Part shown: positions 17,503 through 27,285 of the stretch, piece after piece
Layout: each line of letters opens with the position of its first letter
Position numbering within the stretch: the first letter of the stretch is position 1
Program-made: the position numbers and the translations under genes
The notes under the pieces: generated by a model
The model's database searches: none
What the model saw: only the letters and a program-made list of their open reading frames with translations
Told to the model about the DNA's origin: nothing
NCBI GenBank assembly: GCA_963751395.1
Contig: CAVVUC010000002.1
Coordinates: 744,001-808,000, forward strand
DNA from: CAVVUC01 sp963751395
Lineage (GTDB): Bacteria > Verrucomicrobiota > Verrucomicrobiia > Chthoniobacterales > Chthoniobacteraceae
DNA: 64,000 nt
Direction: 5' to 3'

Positions 17503-17991
17503 ATGGAAGCATCGGAAACACAGCAGCACCTTTTGCAGCATGTCCGGCAGCTTGCCGCCGAAGTGGCGGAGTTGAAGCGGGAGGGGGCCGCTCCGCTCAC
17601 CGACGACCTCGCCCAGTGGATCGCCGCGCAATTCGTGGTCGCCGCAAGGGCGGCGGCGCGCAATGCGGCAGACGGCTGCGTGGATTTGAAAACCCTGCGC
17701 GGTTTGTGCGCCGATGTGGTTGCGCTACAGCGCGGCGATCACGGGGCGGCAAGGCTCAAGCTGGAGCGTGAGCGTCTGGATCTTCATCTTCAGGAGGCAC
17801 GGGAACGGTCGGAAGCCTTTTGTATCGAGTGGGCGAGAGACCCGGAAAATCACGGCAAGATTGCCGGAAACACATTGACCAAGGAAGAACAGGCAAAGCG
17901 CATCCGCGAAATTTTTCGCATGTCCGAACCCAAAGCCGGCATTTCGAAGGAAGCCATCGAGGAGATGGAGCGGGCGTTGAAATTACTTTGA
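17503..17991 (+). CDS. Hypothetical helical protein (paralogue motif shared with 18048 gene)
   Basis: 162 residues, almost entirely helical, Ala/Glu/Arg rich. The central block VDLKTLRGLCADVVALQRGDHGAARLKLE has a counterpart in the next gene (LDWRRLREFCSDLVALRRGDHSAARLSIE), so the two are partial paralogues. The rest of this protein is unlike the neighbour. It could be a phage-type DNA-packaging or DNA-binding accessory protein, but nothing in it proves this. It starts 5 bp after the KTSC stop. Confidence 0.6.
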   Translation: MEASETQQHLLQHVRQLAAEVAELKREGAAPLTDDLAQWIAAQFVVAARAAARNAADGCVDLKTLRGLCADVVALQRGDHGAARLKLERERLDLHLQEARERSEAFCIEWARDPENHGKIAGNTLTKEEQAKRIREIFRMSEPKAGISKEAIEEMERALKLL

Positions 17992-18008
17992 CCGCGAAAC
18001 CATGCTTG

Positions 18009-18044
18009 ATCCGACCCAGTCCGGGTCAATCCGAGTGAATCCGA
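18009..18044 (+). promoter_or_regulatory. Helically phased ATCCGA repeats before the 18048 gene
   Basis: ATCCGA occurs at 18009, 18029 and 18039, i.e. 20 and 10 bp apart, and the outer two extend to ATCCGACCCA. The last lies directly against the start codon at 18048. Spacing in whole helical turns is typical of protein-binding operators; no binding protein is known. Confidence 0.3.
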
Positions 18045-18047
18045 CCC

Positions 18048-18629
18048 ATGAATAAACCGAGAAACGGCAAAATCGCCCGGCTTCCCCACGGCGTCCGCGA
18101 ACAACTCAACCGCCGTCTGCAAAACGGTGAGCAGGGCAAAACCCTCGTGGCATGGCTCAATTCGCTTCCAGCGGTGGCTGTCATGCTCGCAACCGAGTTT
18201 GACGGCAAACCGATCCGCGAACAGAACCTCTCCGAGTGGCGCAAGGGCGGCTACCGCGACTGGCTCCTGCGACAGGATGCGATGGAGGCGGTGCGCCGGC
18301 TCAATGCCGGCGATTCGGAGTTGCTGGAAACAGCGGGCGCCGGGTTCGCCGACAAAGTCGCCTTGTGGCTCACGGTGCGCTACCTCGTCGCCGGGCAAAA
18401 CATGGAAAACGAATCGGGTGAACTCGACTGGCGGCGCCTGCGCGAGTTTTGCAGCGATCTGGTTGCCTTGCGGCGGGGCGACCATTCCGCTGCACGGTTG
18501 TCCATCGAGACCAAACGTCGGGCGGCCCGGCAAGAGGTCCTGGCCGGGCGCCTGGAGGCGAAGGCTGCATTCGGCGCCCCCGTTGAGCAGGCGAGCATGC
18601 CGTTTGGCAAAAGCGAGGGTGCGCGATGA
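18048..18629 (+). CDS. Phage-like hypothetical protein (Mu gp27/DUF3486-like N-terminus)
   Basis: 193 residues. The N-terminus KIARLPHGVREQLNRRLQNGEQGKTLVAWLNSLP...NLSEWRKGGY..W resembles the helix-turn-helix start of Mu gp27-type small terminase-like proteins (DUF3486), as far as I can judge by eye. The second half repeats the motif of the gene at 17503. It may be a leftover of a prophage, or a domesticated regulator; it is common in Verrucomicrobia without phage genes nearby, as I recall. Confidence 0.55.
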   Translation: MNKPRNGKIARLPHGVREQLNRRLQNGEQGKTLVAWLNSLPAVAVMLATEFDGKPIREQNLSEWRKGGYRDWLLRQDAMEAVRRLNAGDSELLETAGAGFADKVALWLTVRYLVAGQNMENESGELDWRRLREFCSDLVALRRGDHSAARLSIETKRRAARQEVLAGRLEAKAAFGAPVEQASMPFGKSEGAR

Positions 18630-18876
18630 ATGCGCCAGGGTGCGGCTGGTCCGCCGCGTCAGTCAATGCAGCTTTCGGTGCGCCTCGAGGTTGCCAAGAA
18701 ATCAGTTGGCAAGAGGGATGCAGCCACGTATTAGGGGATGCTTGACACATGAATGGCCTGTGAACTGCTGACGACTTGAGAAATCGCCGCACCAAAAGGC
18801 CATCCATGCAATCCAACAACAACTCATGGCCGGCCTCGTAAAACAGGCCGGCAACTCACCGAATAGAGGCAAGATT
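18630..18876. other. Intergenic region before the pseudokinase gene
   Basis: About 250 bp. I see no gene, tRNA or clear terminator. Composition is ordinary. An in-frame ATG at 18826 could extend the next gene, but it has no ribosome site. Confidence 0.4.
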
Positions 18877-21800
18877 GTGACCAACGACGATTCATCCAAA
18901 GCAAACAGCGTAAAATTCGCAGCGCAAACCTTCACCGCCGGGCAAAAACTTGCGGGTTGCTACACATTGCAGCGAAAGCTCGAATCCGCGGCATCGGAGG
19001 GGATAACGGTCGCGTGGCTTGCGCGCGACGAAGAGCTGCAACGAGACATCGCCCTTTACTTCCTCCCCGACAGCGTGATGGCGGACAGCCGCGCGATGTC
19101 TGAATTGCGGCAGGAAGTGAAACGCAACCGGCAGATGATTCACCCGCACATCCTGCGCGTGCATGAGTTGATTGAAGAGGCCGACTGGGCTGCGATCTGC
19201 ATGGATCACGTCGAGGCGGAGAGTGTTGCGGCGGTGCGGGGAAAAAGCAGGGCAGGGCATTCCAGGTTTCCGAAATTCAGGGATGGGTCGCGGAGCTTTG
19301 CAAGACCGTCGATGACGCGCACAAGGTCGATCTGCTCCATCGCGATGTTACGCCGGAGAATCTGCTCGTGGCGAAATCCGGGGAACTGGTCGTCGCGAAT
19401 TTTGGGATCACCCGCTGCGTGCTCGATTCCCTGAGCCGCTCCGGCCAGAAAATTGTTGGCGACGGCAACCTTGCCTACCTGAGTCCGCAGCAACTCGATG
19501 GCATGCGTTCGGAGAAAAGCGACGACATTTATTCGCTCGGAGCGGTCTTGTACGAATTGCTCACGGGCAAACCACCGTTCCACACCGGCGAACTGGTTTC
19601 GCAGATTCTCAAGAGCGTTCCGCCGTCGGTCTCGAAACGCCGGAGCGAGCTTGGTCTCGCAGGCGAACCGTTGCCGGAGGCGTGGGAAAAAACGATCGCT
19701 GCGTGTCTCGAAAAGAAGGTCGAATCGCGCCCGAAGACCGCGGCTGAAGTGCTCGCGAGATTGGAACTGAAGAAGAGTGCGGCCCCCGCAGCCGCAAAGG
19801 TGTCGCCCGAACCGGAAGTTCAAAAGCAGGAGACCAGGCGGCCGGAACCCGCCAGGACCGCGCCGGGTTCCAAGCCGTGGCTGTCGCAGAAACCCGCGAT
19901 TCCCGCCGAAGCGACTGTTGTTGCCAAATCGTCGGTGCCTGCTCCGGCGGAAAGTCGCGATGCAGCCGCCGCCTCGATGATCAAGGCTCCGGAAGCAGAA
20001 AAAGCGGCGGCTCCGGCCAGGAGTGCCGAGCCGGCGAAGTTCATGGAGAAAAAGAAACCCGAGGCCCACAAGCCGGCGGAACCGGCAAAGGCCGAATCCA
20101 AAAAGCCGGTGGAGAGCAAAGGCAAACAGGGGGCGACAACTCCGAGCGGGTTTCCGCTTGCCGCGTTTGTCGAAGTGGAAGCTGGTTCCGTCGGGAGCCG
20201 CCAGAGATCGAAATTTCCGCTGGTTGGCGTCGCCGCGGCGGTTGTTTTGATCGCCATCGGGGTCCTCGGCTATTTCTTGTCGAACTCCGGCTCGACGGGC
20301 GAGAACAAGAATCTCGGATTCACGCCCTCGGTGGAGTCCACGGACTCACAGATAACCCACGCGAAAAATCAAACGCCCGTCACCGCTCCGGCGAATCTGG
20401 ATCGCGTTTCCGTGCCGGAAAAGGCGGCGACCGAGAAGCCGGCGAACAAAGCGGAGCCAATCGTGGTTGCACAGGCATCGGCTCCGAAACCTGCGGCGGC
20501 TGGCCTCGCGCCCGGCACCACTCCGACACCGAAATCAGATGCCGCGGTCAAGGACGCGAGCGCCAAGATCGCAGAGGCGCAGCAAGTCGTTTCCGAGAAA
20601 GCACGCGCAGCCGAGCAGGCGAGGCAGACGCTTGCAGCCGCCGAAAAACTTCGTCAGGAAAAGGCCGCAGCGCAGAAGCAGGCACAGGCTGCAACCGACG
20701 AAGCGCAAACGGAGGCGGGCAAAAAGACCGCCGCCGTATCGACCGCGCAGAAAGCCGCCGAGGAGGCCGCGAACAGCCAGAAGGCAAAGGCGGAGGCGCA
20801 AAAGAAAGCCGAGACGGAGGCCGAGGAGGCACAGAAGCTCGCGGCGGAGAAAGCCCGCATCGCTGTGGAAGCGCGCAAGGCTGCGGAGGAGGGTGTCATG
20901 GCAGCCCGGGATCACCAGGCGCAACAGCAGCGCGCCGCAGCGGAGTCAGAGGCATTCCAAAAAGTCGTTGCCGAAAAACAGCGGATTGCCGCCGAAGCAG
21001 CCAAAGAGGCAGCCGATGCGGAGGCCAGGCACCAGCAGCAGGCACAGGCCGCCAAGCTTGCCGAGGACGAAGTGGTGCAGGCGCAATTCGCCGCCGAAAA
21101 AATCCTGGCCGCGGACAAGGCGCGCAAGGCTGCTGAAGAAGCAGAAACCGTTCGCCTGGCCCGCGCAAGGGACCGCGAGCGCCTGGAGCAGCAAGCCGCC
21201 GCAGCACTCAAGGCCGCCGAGGAGGCGCAGCGTCTTCTCGACAGCGCGCGCAAAGCGGCGGAGGAGGCGGAAAAACTGGGTAAGGAGAGCGAACTTGCAC
21301 AGAAGAAGGCGGAAGCCGCCGCGCAGGAACTTGGGAACAAACCGTCCATCACTGTCGGAACTTCCGGAGCGATGGCCGGAGCTGTTCAACCGCAAGACAC
21401 TGCGGAGATCAAGCCGCCGGGGAAGGTTCGGAATCCAAAGTCAAAAATCGACAAGACACTGGAGAACGGGCTGGGCATGAAATTTGCACCTGTCGGCGAT
21501 GTGCTTTTCTGTATCTGGCCCACACGAGTCCAGGACTTCAACGCCTTTGCGAAAGCCACGGGCCACAAGTCCCCGGCCTGGCGTGATCCGGGATTCAAGC
21601 AGGAAGCGGATCATCCGGTCGTCAATGTGAACTGGAATGATGCGATGGCATTTTGCAAATGGCTGACTGAGAAGGAGCAAAAGGAGGGGCTGCTTGCGCC
21701 GAATCAAAGCTACCGCCTTCCGACCGATCTCGAATGGAGCGGGGCGGTTGGACTGCCCGCGGAACCCGGTCGTAATCCCGAAGCGCGGGACATGGATGTT

Positions 21801-22166
21801 GCGGACGTCTATCCCTGGGGAACCGACTGGCCTCCTCCCAAGGGCGCTGGCAATTACACCGGCGAAGAAACGAATTCGGATGTCGCCATCAAGAACTACG
21901 ATGACGGTTTTCCCTGGACGTCCCCGGTGGGCAGTTTCAAGCCGAACAAGTTCGGGCTTTACGACATGGGAGGCAACGTCTGGCAATGGTGCGAGGATTG
22001 GTGGAACGACGAGCGCAAAGCCAGGGTTCTTCGAGGCGCGTCGTGGTATAACGGGGCGCTGAGACTCAGCCTGCTGTCATCGTGCCGCGTTCACAACGCA
22101 CCCGACGGCACGACTGACAACTATGGTTTCCGCGTGGTGATTGCAACCAGAGGCGCCAAGAAATGA
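18877..22166 (+). CDS. Pseudokinase - transmembrane - coiled-coil - FGE-sulfatase fusion protein (one frameshift)
   Basis: About 1096 residues after repair. The GTG at 18877 has AGAGG seven bases upstream. Residues 25-275 are a Ser/Thr-kinase fold: the usual VAIK lysine is Tyr61 (IALYFLP), the catalytic loop HRDVTPENLL (~154) is intact, DFG reads NFG (~174), and APE-like YLSPQQLDG follows. With Lys and DFG-Asp gone it should bind rather than phosphorylate. A Pro/Ala/Lys-rich linker leads to a membrane segment (FPLVGVAAAVVLIAIGVLGYF, ~446-467), then a TolA-like Ala/Glu/Lys coiled coil (~558-822), then an FGE-sulfatase/C-type-lectin-like domain (~860-1093, GLYDMGGNVWQWCEDWW, LRGASW, YGFRV). One base is missing around GGGGAAAAA (19238-19246); both frames match kinase text on either side. 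It heads the exopolysaccharide genes. Confidence 0.8.
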
Positions 22167-22267
22167 GCCGGCTTATTTCGTTGTTTCACCGAATGAGCGA
22201 GCCCCGGTTTTTCTTCCAAGAATATCGTTGCAAGCCCGTGGTATTTGCGTCCATTCATAGCCACACT

Positions 22268-23527
22268 ATGACAACGAAATTCAGGCACGCAGCTTTGATC
22301 GCCTTCCTTGTGAGCCTTGTTGCGGCACAAATGACAGTCGCGCAGGATCAGGAGTATTTCAGAGTGCTGGAAGCCCCCAGCCAGATCGCGCCAGTTGTTC
22401 AGATTCAACCCGAGGACGAAAACAAATACAATCTGGCCGTCGGTCCGGTGCGCTTCAATGTTGCGGCCGGTGTGGGAATCGAATTCAACGACAACATCAC
22501 TTACTCGGAGACCAACCGTGAATCGGATGTCATCCTGCGCCCGTCGCTGAATCTTGATTCGACGGTGAAGCTCAGCGAACTGAACACCCTGCGCTTCTCA
22601 ATCGGAGTTAGTTACGCAAAGTACTTCCAGCATCCCGAATTCGACACACGCGGCATACTCCTGTCTCCCAACTCCGAACTCGCCTTCAGTGTTCATATCA
22701 GCGACGTCATCATCACCATCCGCGATCGAGTCAGCTATCAGGAGGATCCCTATACCTTCTCCTTGCTGAGCAATGTCGCGACTTATCGCCGCTGGCAGAA
22801 TCTCGTGGGTGTGAATCTCCAATGGGCGATCAATCCCAGCGTGGATCTCTCGGGCGGCTACGAGCATTACAACCTGTGGACGAGTCAGGAGCAGTTCAAG
22901 TCGCTGGAGAACTCGATAGATACCGTCTATCTCCGGCCCTCGGTCAAGATAACTCCCGCCTTTACCCTGGGACTCAATGCCTCTGCGAGCCTGGTGAATT
23001 ATTCGCAGAGCATTCAAAACAATGGCCAGGGCTACATGCTGGGTCCGTTCGTCAATTTGCAGTTGACGGATAACACGAGTGCCTATCTGGAAGGCGGCTA
23101 TCAGTTGTTGAACTTCGACGATAATGGCACGATCGGCGACAACTCGAACTCAAGCTCCTGGTATCTGAAATCAAGCATACAGAATCAACTCAGTGACGTT
23201 CTCAGTCATCATCTGGGCTTTTCCAAAACTGCCGAACTCGGCTATGGCACGAATTTCTACACCCTTTACCATCTTGAGTACGGGGCAAGTTGGAAGTTTG
23301 CCCCCGATTGGGTTCTCTCGCCAGCCGCGTTCTACGAGAACTACAAGACTTCCGGCACGGACTCCGAAAGCGCAAACCGCCTCGGCCTCGCCGTTGGCCT
23401 TCGTTACGTGTTGACGCCCTCGGTTACTCTGACCCTGGACTACCGCTTCCTGACGCAGGACGCAAACGCCGTGGGTGCCGATTACTACCAGAACTCGGTG
23501 CTGCTTGGTCTGTTCTACAACTTCTGA
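22268..23527 (+). CDS. Outer-membrane beta-barrel protein of exopolysaccharide operon
   Basis: 419 residues from ATG 22268. Signal peptide (KFRHAALIAFLVSLVAAQMTVAQ), then alternating amphipathic strands throughout (for example SLNLDSTVKLSELNTLRFSIG, ASLVNYSQSIQNN, ASWKFAPDWVLSPAAFYEN), and a C-terminal ...LLGLFYNF ending in Phe, the signature for BAM insertion. The family usually sits in exopolysaccharide clusters and may form or assist a secretion pore. The stop overlaps the ATG of the Wza-like gene (TGATG at 23525-23529), so they are co-translated. Confidence 0.75.
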   Translation: MTTKFRHAALIAFLVSLVAAQMTVAQDQEYFRVLEAPSQIAPVVQIQPEDENKYNLAVGPVRFNVAAGVGIEFNDNITYSETNRESDVILRPSLNLDSTVKLSELNTLRFSIGVSYAKYFQHPEFDTRGILLSPNSELAFSVHISDVIITIRDRVSYQEDPYTFSLLSNVATYRRWQNLVGVNLQWAINPSVDLSGGYEHYNLWTSQEQFKSLENSIDTVYLRPSVKITPAFTLGLNASASLVNYSQSIQNNGQGYMLGPFVNLQLTDNTSAYLEGGYQLLNFDDNGTIGDNSNSSSWYLKSSIQNQLSDVLSHHLGFSKTAELGYGTNFYTLYHLEYGASWKFAPDWVLSPAAFYENYKTSGTDSESANRLGLAVGLRYVLTPSVTLTLDYRFLTQDANAVGADYYQNSVLLGLFYNF

Positions 23528-24189
23528 TGAAAAAGTTCTGTGCCAGCCTGACGGTCTTACTTTCTTTAGCAACCGCTGGTCTGGCACAGGAGAAGGCGTT
23601 TGCGCAGACGCCTCAAACAACGGAGGTCGCGCCGGTGGCGGTCCAGTCCGTCATCGCATCCGGGGATCGTGAGACTGTTCTGGGTGTGGGGGACATCGTT
23701 TCGTTCGCCATCCAGGAAGATCAGGATCCAGCGGTCAAGCTTCGCGTCACCGATACCGGCGAACTGGACATCCCCTATGCGGGGCGCGTTTCCGCAGCGG
23801 GAAAAACATGCGGCTCCGTGGCGGCGGAAGCAAAGAGAAAGCTCGAAGCGAAATACTACTACACCGCGACGGTCAAACTGGGCATCGAGCAGAAGAACAA
23901 GGCATCTTCCCTTGCCAAAATCTACGTCTCCGGCTTCGTGAGATTGCCGGGACCGCAAGACCTTTTTCCCGGCGAAAAGATGACCGTGAGCGCCGCGATC
24001 ATCAAGGCTGGCGGCTTCGCGCAGTTTGCGAATGAGCGGAAAGTCAGAGTGACACGAAAAGGCAGGGGAGCCTCGGAGAACAGCATCGTGGACGTGAAAG
24101 CCGTGCTCGAAGATGGCAATCTTTCCCAGGATCGCGAGGTGCAGGACGGCGATATGATTTTCGTTCCGCGCCGTCTCTTCAACTACTGA
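23527..24189 (+). CDS. Polysaccharide export protein (Wza-like, poly_export/SLBB)
   Basis: 220 residues. Signal peptide MKKFCASLTVLLSLATAGLAQ. Residues ~50-135 form the poly_export domain (GVGDIVSFAIQEDQDPAVKLRVTDTGELDIPYAGRV), followed by one SLBB-like domain (KIYVSGFVRLPGPQDLFPGEKMTVSAAIIKAGGF). It is shorter than E. coli Wza (about 380 residues), as usual for single-SLBB members. It should make the periplasmic/outer-membrane channel for export with the Wzz/kinase gene next door. A cysteine at residue 5 is in the n-region and does not form a clear lipobox. Confidence 0.85.
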   Translation: MKKFCASLTVLLSLATAGLAQEKAFAQTPQTTEVAPVAVQSVIASGDRETVLGVGDIVSFAIQEDQDPAVKLRVTDTGELDIPYAGRVSAAGKTCGSVAAEAKRKLEAKYYYTATVKLGIEQKNKASSLAKIYVSGFVRLPGPQDLFPGEKMTVSAAIIKAGGFAQFANERKVRVTRKGRGASENSIVDVKAVLEDGNLSQDREVQDGDMIFVPRRLFNY

Positions 24190-24192
24190 AGC

Positions 24193-26264
24193 ATGGAACC
24201 CGAGATCATCTCCGCAGCACCTTCGTCGCATGATTGGTTCACACGCCTCCGGCTGAAGTCCTATCGGTTCAAACACTTGATCCGCCGGAATTGGTGGGTG
24301 CTTGCTCTGACGGTCAGCATCGGCCTGGCAGTCGAAGCATGGCTGCTCTTTTCGGCCCCGGTCAGGTATCGGTCCGTGGGTTTATTGAGCGTCAGTGAGC
24401 GAATCAAAATGCCCGATGGCACACAGACCCGGGAAGACGACGAGCACTTTTACGGGACACAACTCGAGATGCTCCAGAACCCCGACATCCTTGCCCGCGC
24501 CCAGCGGCGTCTCGCGCTCGACAACCTCCAGCTTTCAGGGACAGTCGAAATCACGCCTGCGCTGACCCCGCGCACCTCTATTTTCACCATTCGAGGCGTC
24601 GGCCTGCACCCGGAACATACCCGGCGATTTGTCGATGCCGTCATGGAGGAATTCATCATCTTCAAGCGCGAGCAGCTTGGGCAGACCACCAACACCGCCA
24701 TGACGCAGATCAGCGTGGAACTGGCGCGGTTGAGCAGCGAGCGCGATTCCCGCGAGAAGGAACTCCAGCAGTTCATCAAGACGAACAACATGGCGTTCTG
24801 GGATGAGCAGGGAAAAACTGCCGCCAAATACCTTTCCGATCTTAAAACCCGCCAGGCCAATCTCGCCACGGAGTTGCAGAGTCTCGAAAACCTGACCACC
24901 GAACAATTACTGAGCCGCCCTTCACAACAGAACTCACATCGGGCAGAACGATGGTTCGTCCGGTCCGCCCACCACCGCCAGCGATCTTAACCAGCAGTTC
25001 ACCCTGAAGTCCCAGGAACTCATCCAGAAGCAGGCCGAAGTCGCCGAGAAAAGCCGGATTTGGCGCACGGATCATCCAAAACTGATCATGCTCAAGAACG
25101 ACGTCGCCGCGCTCCAACGGCTGCTCGGCACAATCAAGACTCAAAACCGCGAGACCTCCCAAGTTCGAATCCAGGCGATCAAGGCCGAACTCGCCGGTCT
25201 GGATACAAGCGTGAAGAACTGGGAGACAAAGGTCATGGAAGCGAGCCAGAAAGACGCCGAGTATCAACGGCTCGAAGGCTCGCTCAATCGCACCAACAAA
25301 CTCTACGAGCAGTTGCTCATGAGCATTCGACAAATCGGCATCGGAGAAAAAGTCGATACCGGCTCATTGCAGATCATGCAGCATGCGACCCTTCCAGTCG
25401 AAGTCCCGCGCGGCACCGCCCGAAGGCTGCTCACGGGTCTCGCGCTTGGCATCATCGCCGGAAGTCTGCTTTTGATGCTTCTGGACCGGGCCGATGACCG
25501 TGTTTTCGTCCTCGGCAGAAGTTATGGAACTCTTTACCGAGCCAATCCTTGGCCAGATCCCCAAAGTCGAAGCCGCCCAGGGCCAGGAGGGAATTCCGTT
25601 GCTGCAAATCGAAGACGAACGCTACACCTACGCCGAAGCGTTCCGCAGCCTCCGCTCCTCGCTCATCTTCATGCCGAATCAGAGCGAGTTGAAGACGTTG
25701 CTGGTCACCAGTGCGATTCCGGGCGAAGGCAAATCGACCATCGCCAGCAATCTCGCCATCACGATGGCCGTCGCCGGTGCTCGTGTGCTCCTCGTGGATT
25801 CGGATTTGCGCCGCGGCGATCTTGCCACGCTTTTTGAAACCGATGGCCGCCTGGGCCTGTCGAGCGTGCTTCGCGGGGAAGTTCTCTGGAAAAACGTGGC
25901 TCAAGAAACCAGGTATTCCAAACTCCTGCTGCTTCCACGCGGGCCGGTCACGAATCAATCCGGCGAGCTTCTGCTCCGTCCGATCATGGACCATCTCCTC
26001 GCCGAGTGGAAGGAGGAGTTCGATCTGGTTATCTTCAACACCTCGCCGATTCTGGCCACTGACGACACGCCGACCATCGCTCCAAATTTCGACGGCACGC
26101 TCATGGTCATGCGCGCCCAGTTCACCTCTGCCCGGCTCGTCCGCAACTCGCTCAGCGCCCTGTATCAGCGCCAGGTCAACGTGCTCGGACTCGTTCTGAA
26201 CGGCATCGATATCCAGACGCCGGACTACTACTACTACAAGTATCCGAAGTACTACGCCGCGTAG
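24193..26264 (+). CDS. Wzz / BY-kinase polysaccharide co-polymerase (two frameshifts)
   Basis: About 689 residues when repaired; usual length for Wzc-type tyrosine autokinases. Frame one (24193-) gives the cytoplasmic start, a membrane helix (WWVLALTVSIGLAVEAWLLF) and Wzz strands. One extra C at about 24918-24920 shifts it. Frame two gives the coiled coil (LNQQFTLKSQELIQKQ) and the second membrane helix (LLTGLALGIIAGSLLLMLL). One extra T in 25503-25506 shifts again. Frame three gives the kinase: Walker A SAIPGEGKST (~510), Walker A' LLVDSDLRRG (~532), Walker B-like VIFNTSP (~612) with Asn and Ser where DTPP is usual, and a C-terminal tyrosine cluster (YYYYKYPKYY). If the last frame is a separate gene, it starts at ATG 25494. 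Confidence 0.8.
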
Positions 26265-26596
26265 ATAGCAGGGAGGGCTTGTGTGCCCTAATCTGTGCCC
26301 AAGGGGCAGGGGAAGGATGCAGTTTTGCCCACAGCCATAATTTTGGATGGGCGGATTGCGTGGACCCGACACTGAGGATTCATGTGGGGCTGGCGTGTGA
26401 CGTCACGGTGGAGGTGACGATGGTGAAACGAATAGGCGTGAAGCAGAGGCAGAGAGAGGAACTGCCGACGTTCCATGATGCGCTGAAGGTTTCTGCGCAA
26501 GATCAAGATCGGCCAATGCCGGGAGGTGCGCTCATGAGCGATTGCGAGCCGGTTGGAAATCCGACGACGCAAAAGCGGAACGGCTTCGCACTCGCC

Positions 26597-27002
26597 TGTA
26601 TGCAGGCAAGCCCAACCGCTTGCACGCACCGGCCAGGGATTTCTTGGCATCTTTGATTTTGAACAGAGTGTTGGTCTGCTGCATCACCGGTAGCAGGAGT
26701 TTGTTCACCAAAGACTCCGCCTGTGCGAATATTGGAACGTGATAAGGCGTCGTGGTCTTGTGCCGGAAAAATGTGAACTGCTTCGTGATCAGGTTCAGAG
26801 GCTGATGCGGAAATCGGCGAGCATTCTCTTCGCAACGGCTTTGTCGGTGGTTTCCAAGCATTTCTTTTTCCGCTTGCCGCGCTGCTTGATGAAGGCATAA
26901 TACTTGCCTGTCGATGTATAACGCTAGAGACAATCTCCAACTTTCTCAAATGGCTTTGGCTTTGGTGCAGCCTGCTTGCTTCTTTTCAACACGAATTAGC
27001 AA
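26597..27002 (-). pseudogene. Decayed tyrosine recombinase (integrase)
   Basis: Reading leftwards: RVEKKQAAPKPKPFEKVGDCL, then TAG, then RYTSTGKYYAFIKQRGKRKKK and LETTDKAVAKRMLADF, a typical integrase arm-binding N-terminus. In another frame, RHKTTTPYHVPIFAQAESLVNKLL and TLFKIKDAKKSLAGACKRLGLPAY match the start of the catalytic domain. After GLPAY (26597) the expected RHxxR region is gone; a possible C-terminal scrap reaches ~26340. Stop codon, frameshifts and loss of the active site mean it is dead. It lies 66 bp from tRNA-Ala, suggesting a past integration there. The rest of 26265-26596 holds no gene I can support. Confidence 0.7.
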
Positions 27003-27067
27003 ACAGGGCACAAGGGTGTGTTTGAGGTTGGTTTAAATATCTGTAAGTCGTTGACATTCAAATAGAA

Positions 27068-27140
27068 GGGGTCTTAGCTCAGTTGGTAGAGCGCCTCAAT
27101 GGCATTGAGGAGGTCAGGGGTTCGAATCCCCTAGGCTCCA
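27068..27140 (+). tRNA. tRNA-Ala(GGC)
   Basis: 73 nt fold fully: acceptor GGGGTCT/AGGCTCC with the G3-U70 pair that marks alanine tRNAs, D arm GCTC/GAGC, anticodon stem CCTCA/TGAGG with loop ATGGCAT (anticodon GGC), T arm AGGGG-TTCGAAT-CCCCT, discriminator A. CCA is not encoded (the next bases are CTT). A TTGACA lies only 12 bp upstream, too close to be its own -35. Confidence 0.95.
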
Positions 27141-27285
27141 CTTCTTGTTCTTCAAAAACTTGTGTAAGGATTTTTCGATCCTCGCCAGCTCCAGTGGAGA
27201 GAATGTCGCTGAACACCACAGGCTCCATTCTCCGCGTTGTTGGCAACTTGCGTTGCTCGCTGTCGAAGCTGCGAGCCAGCAGATT

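Noticed and set aside
21455..22166. FGE-sulfatase domain as the variable target of a diversity-generating retroelement
   Set aside because: No reverse transcriptase, template repeat or accessory gene is present in the window.
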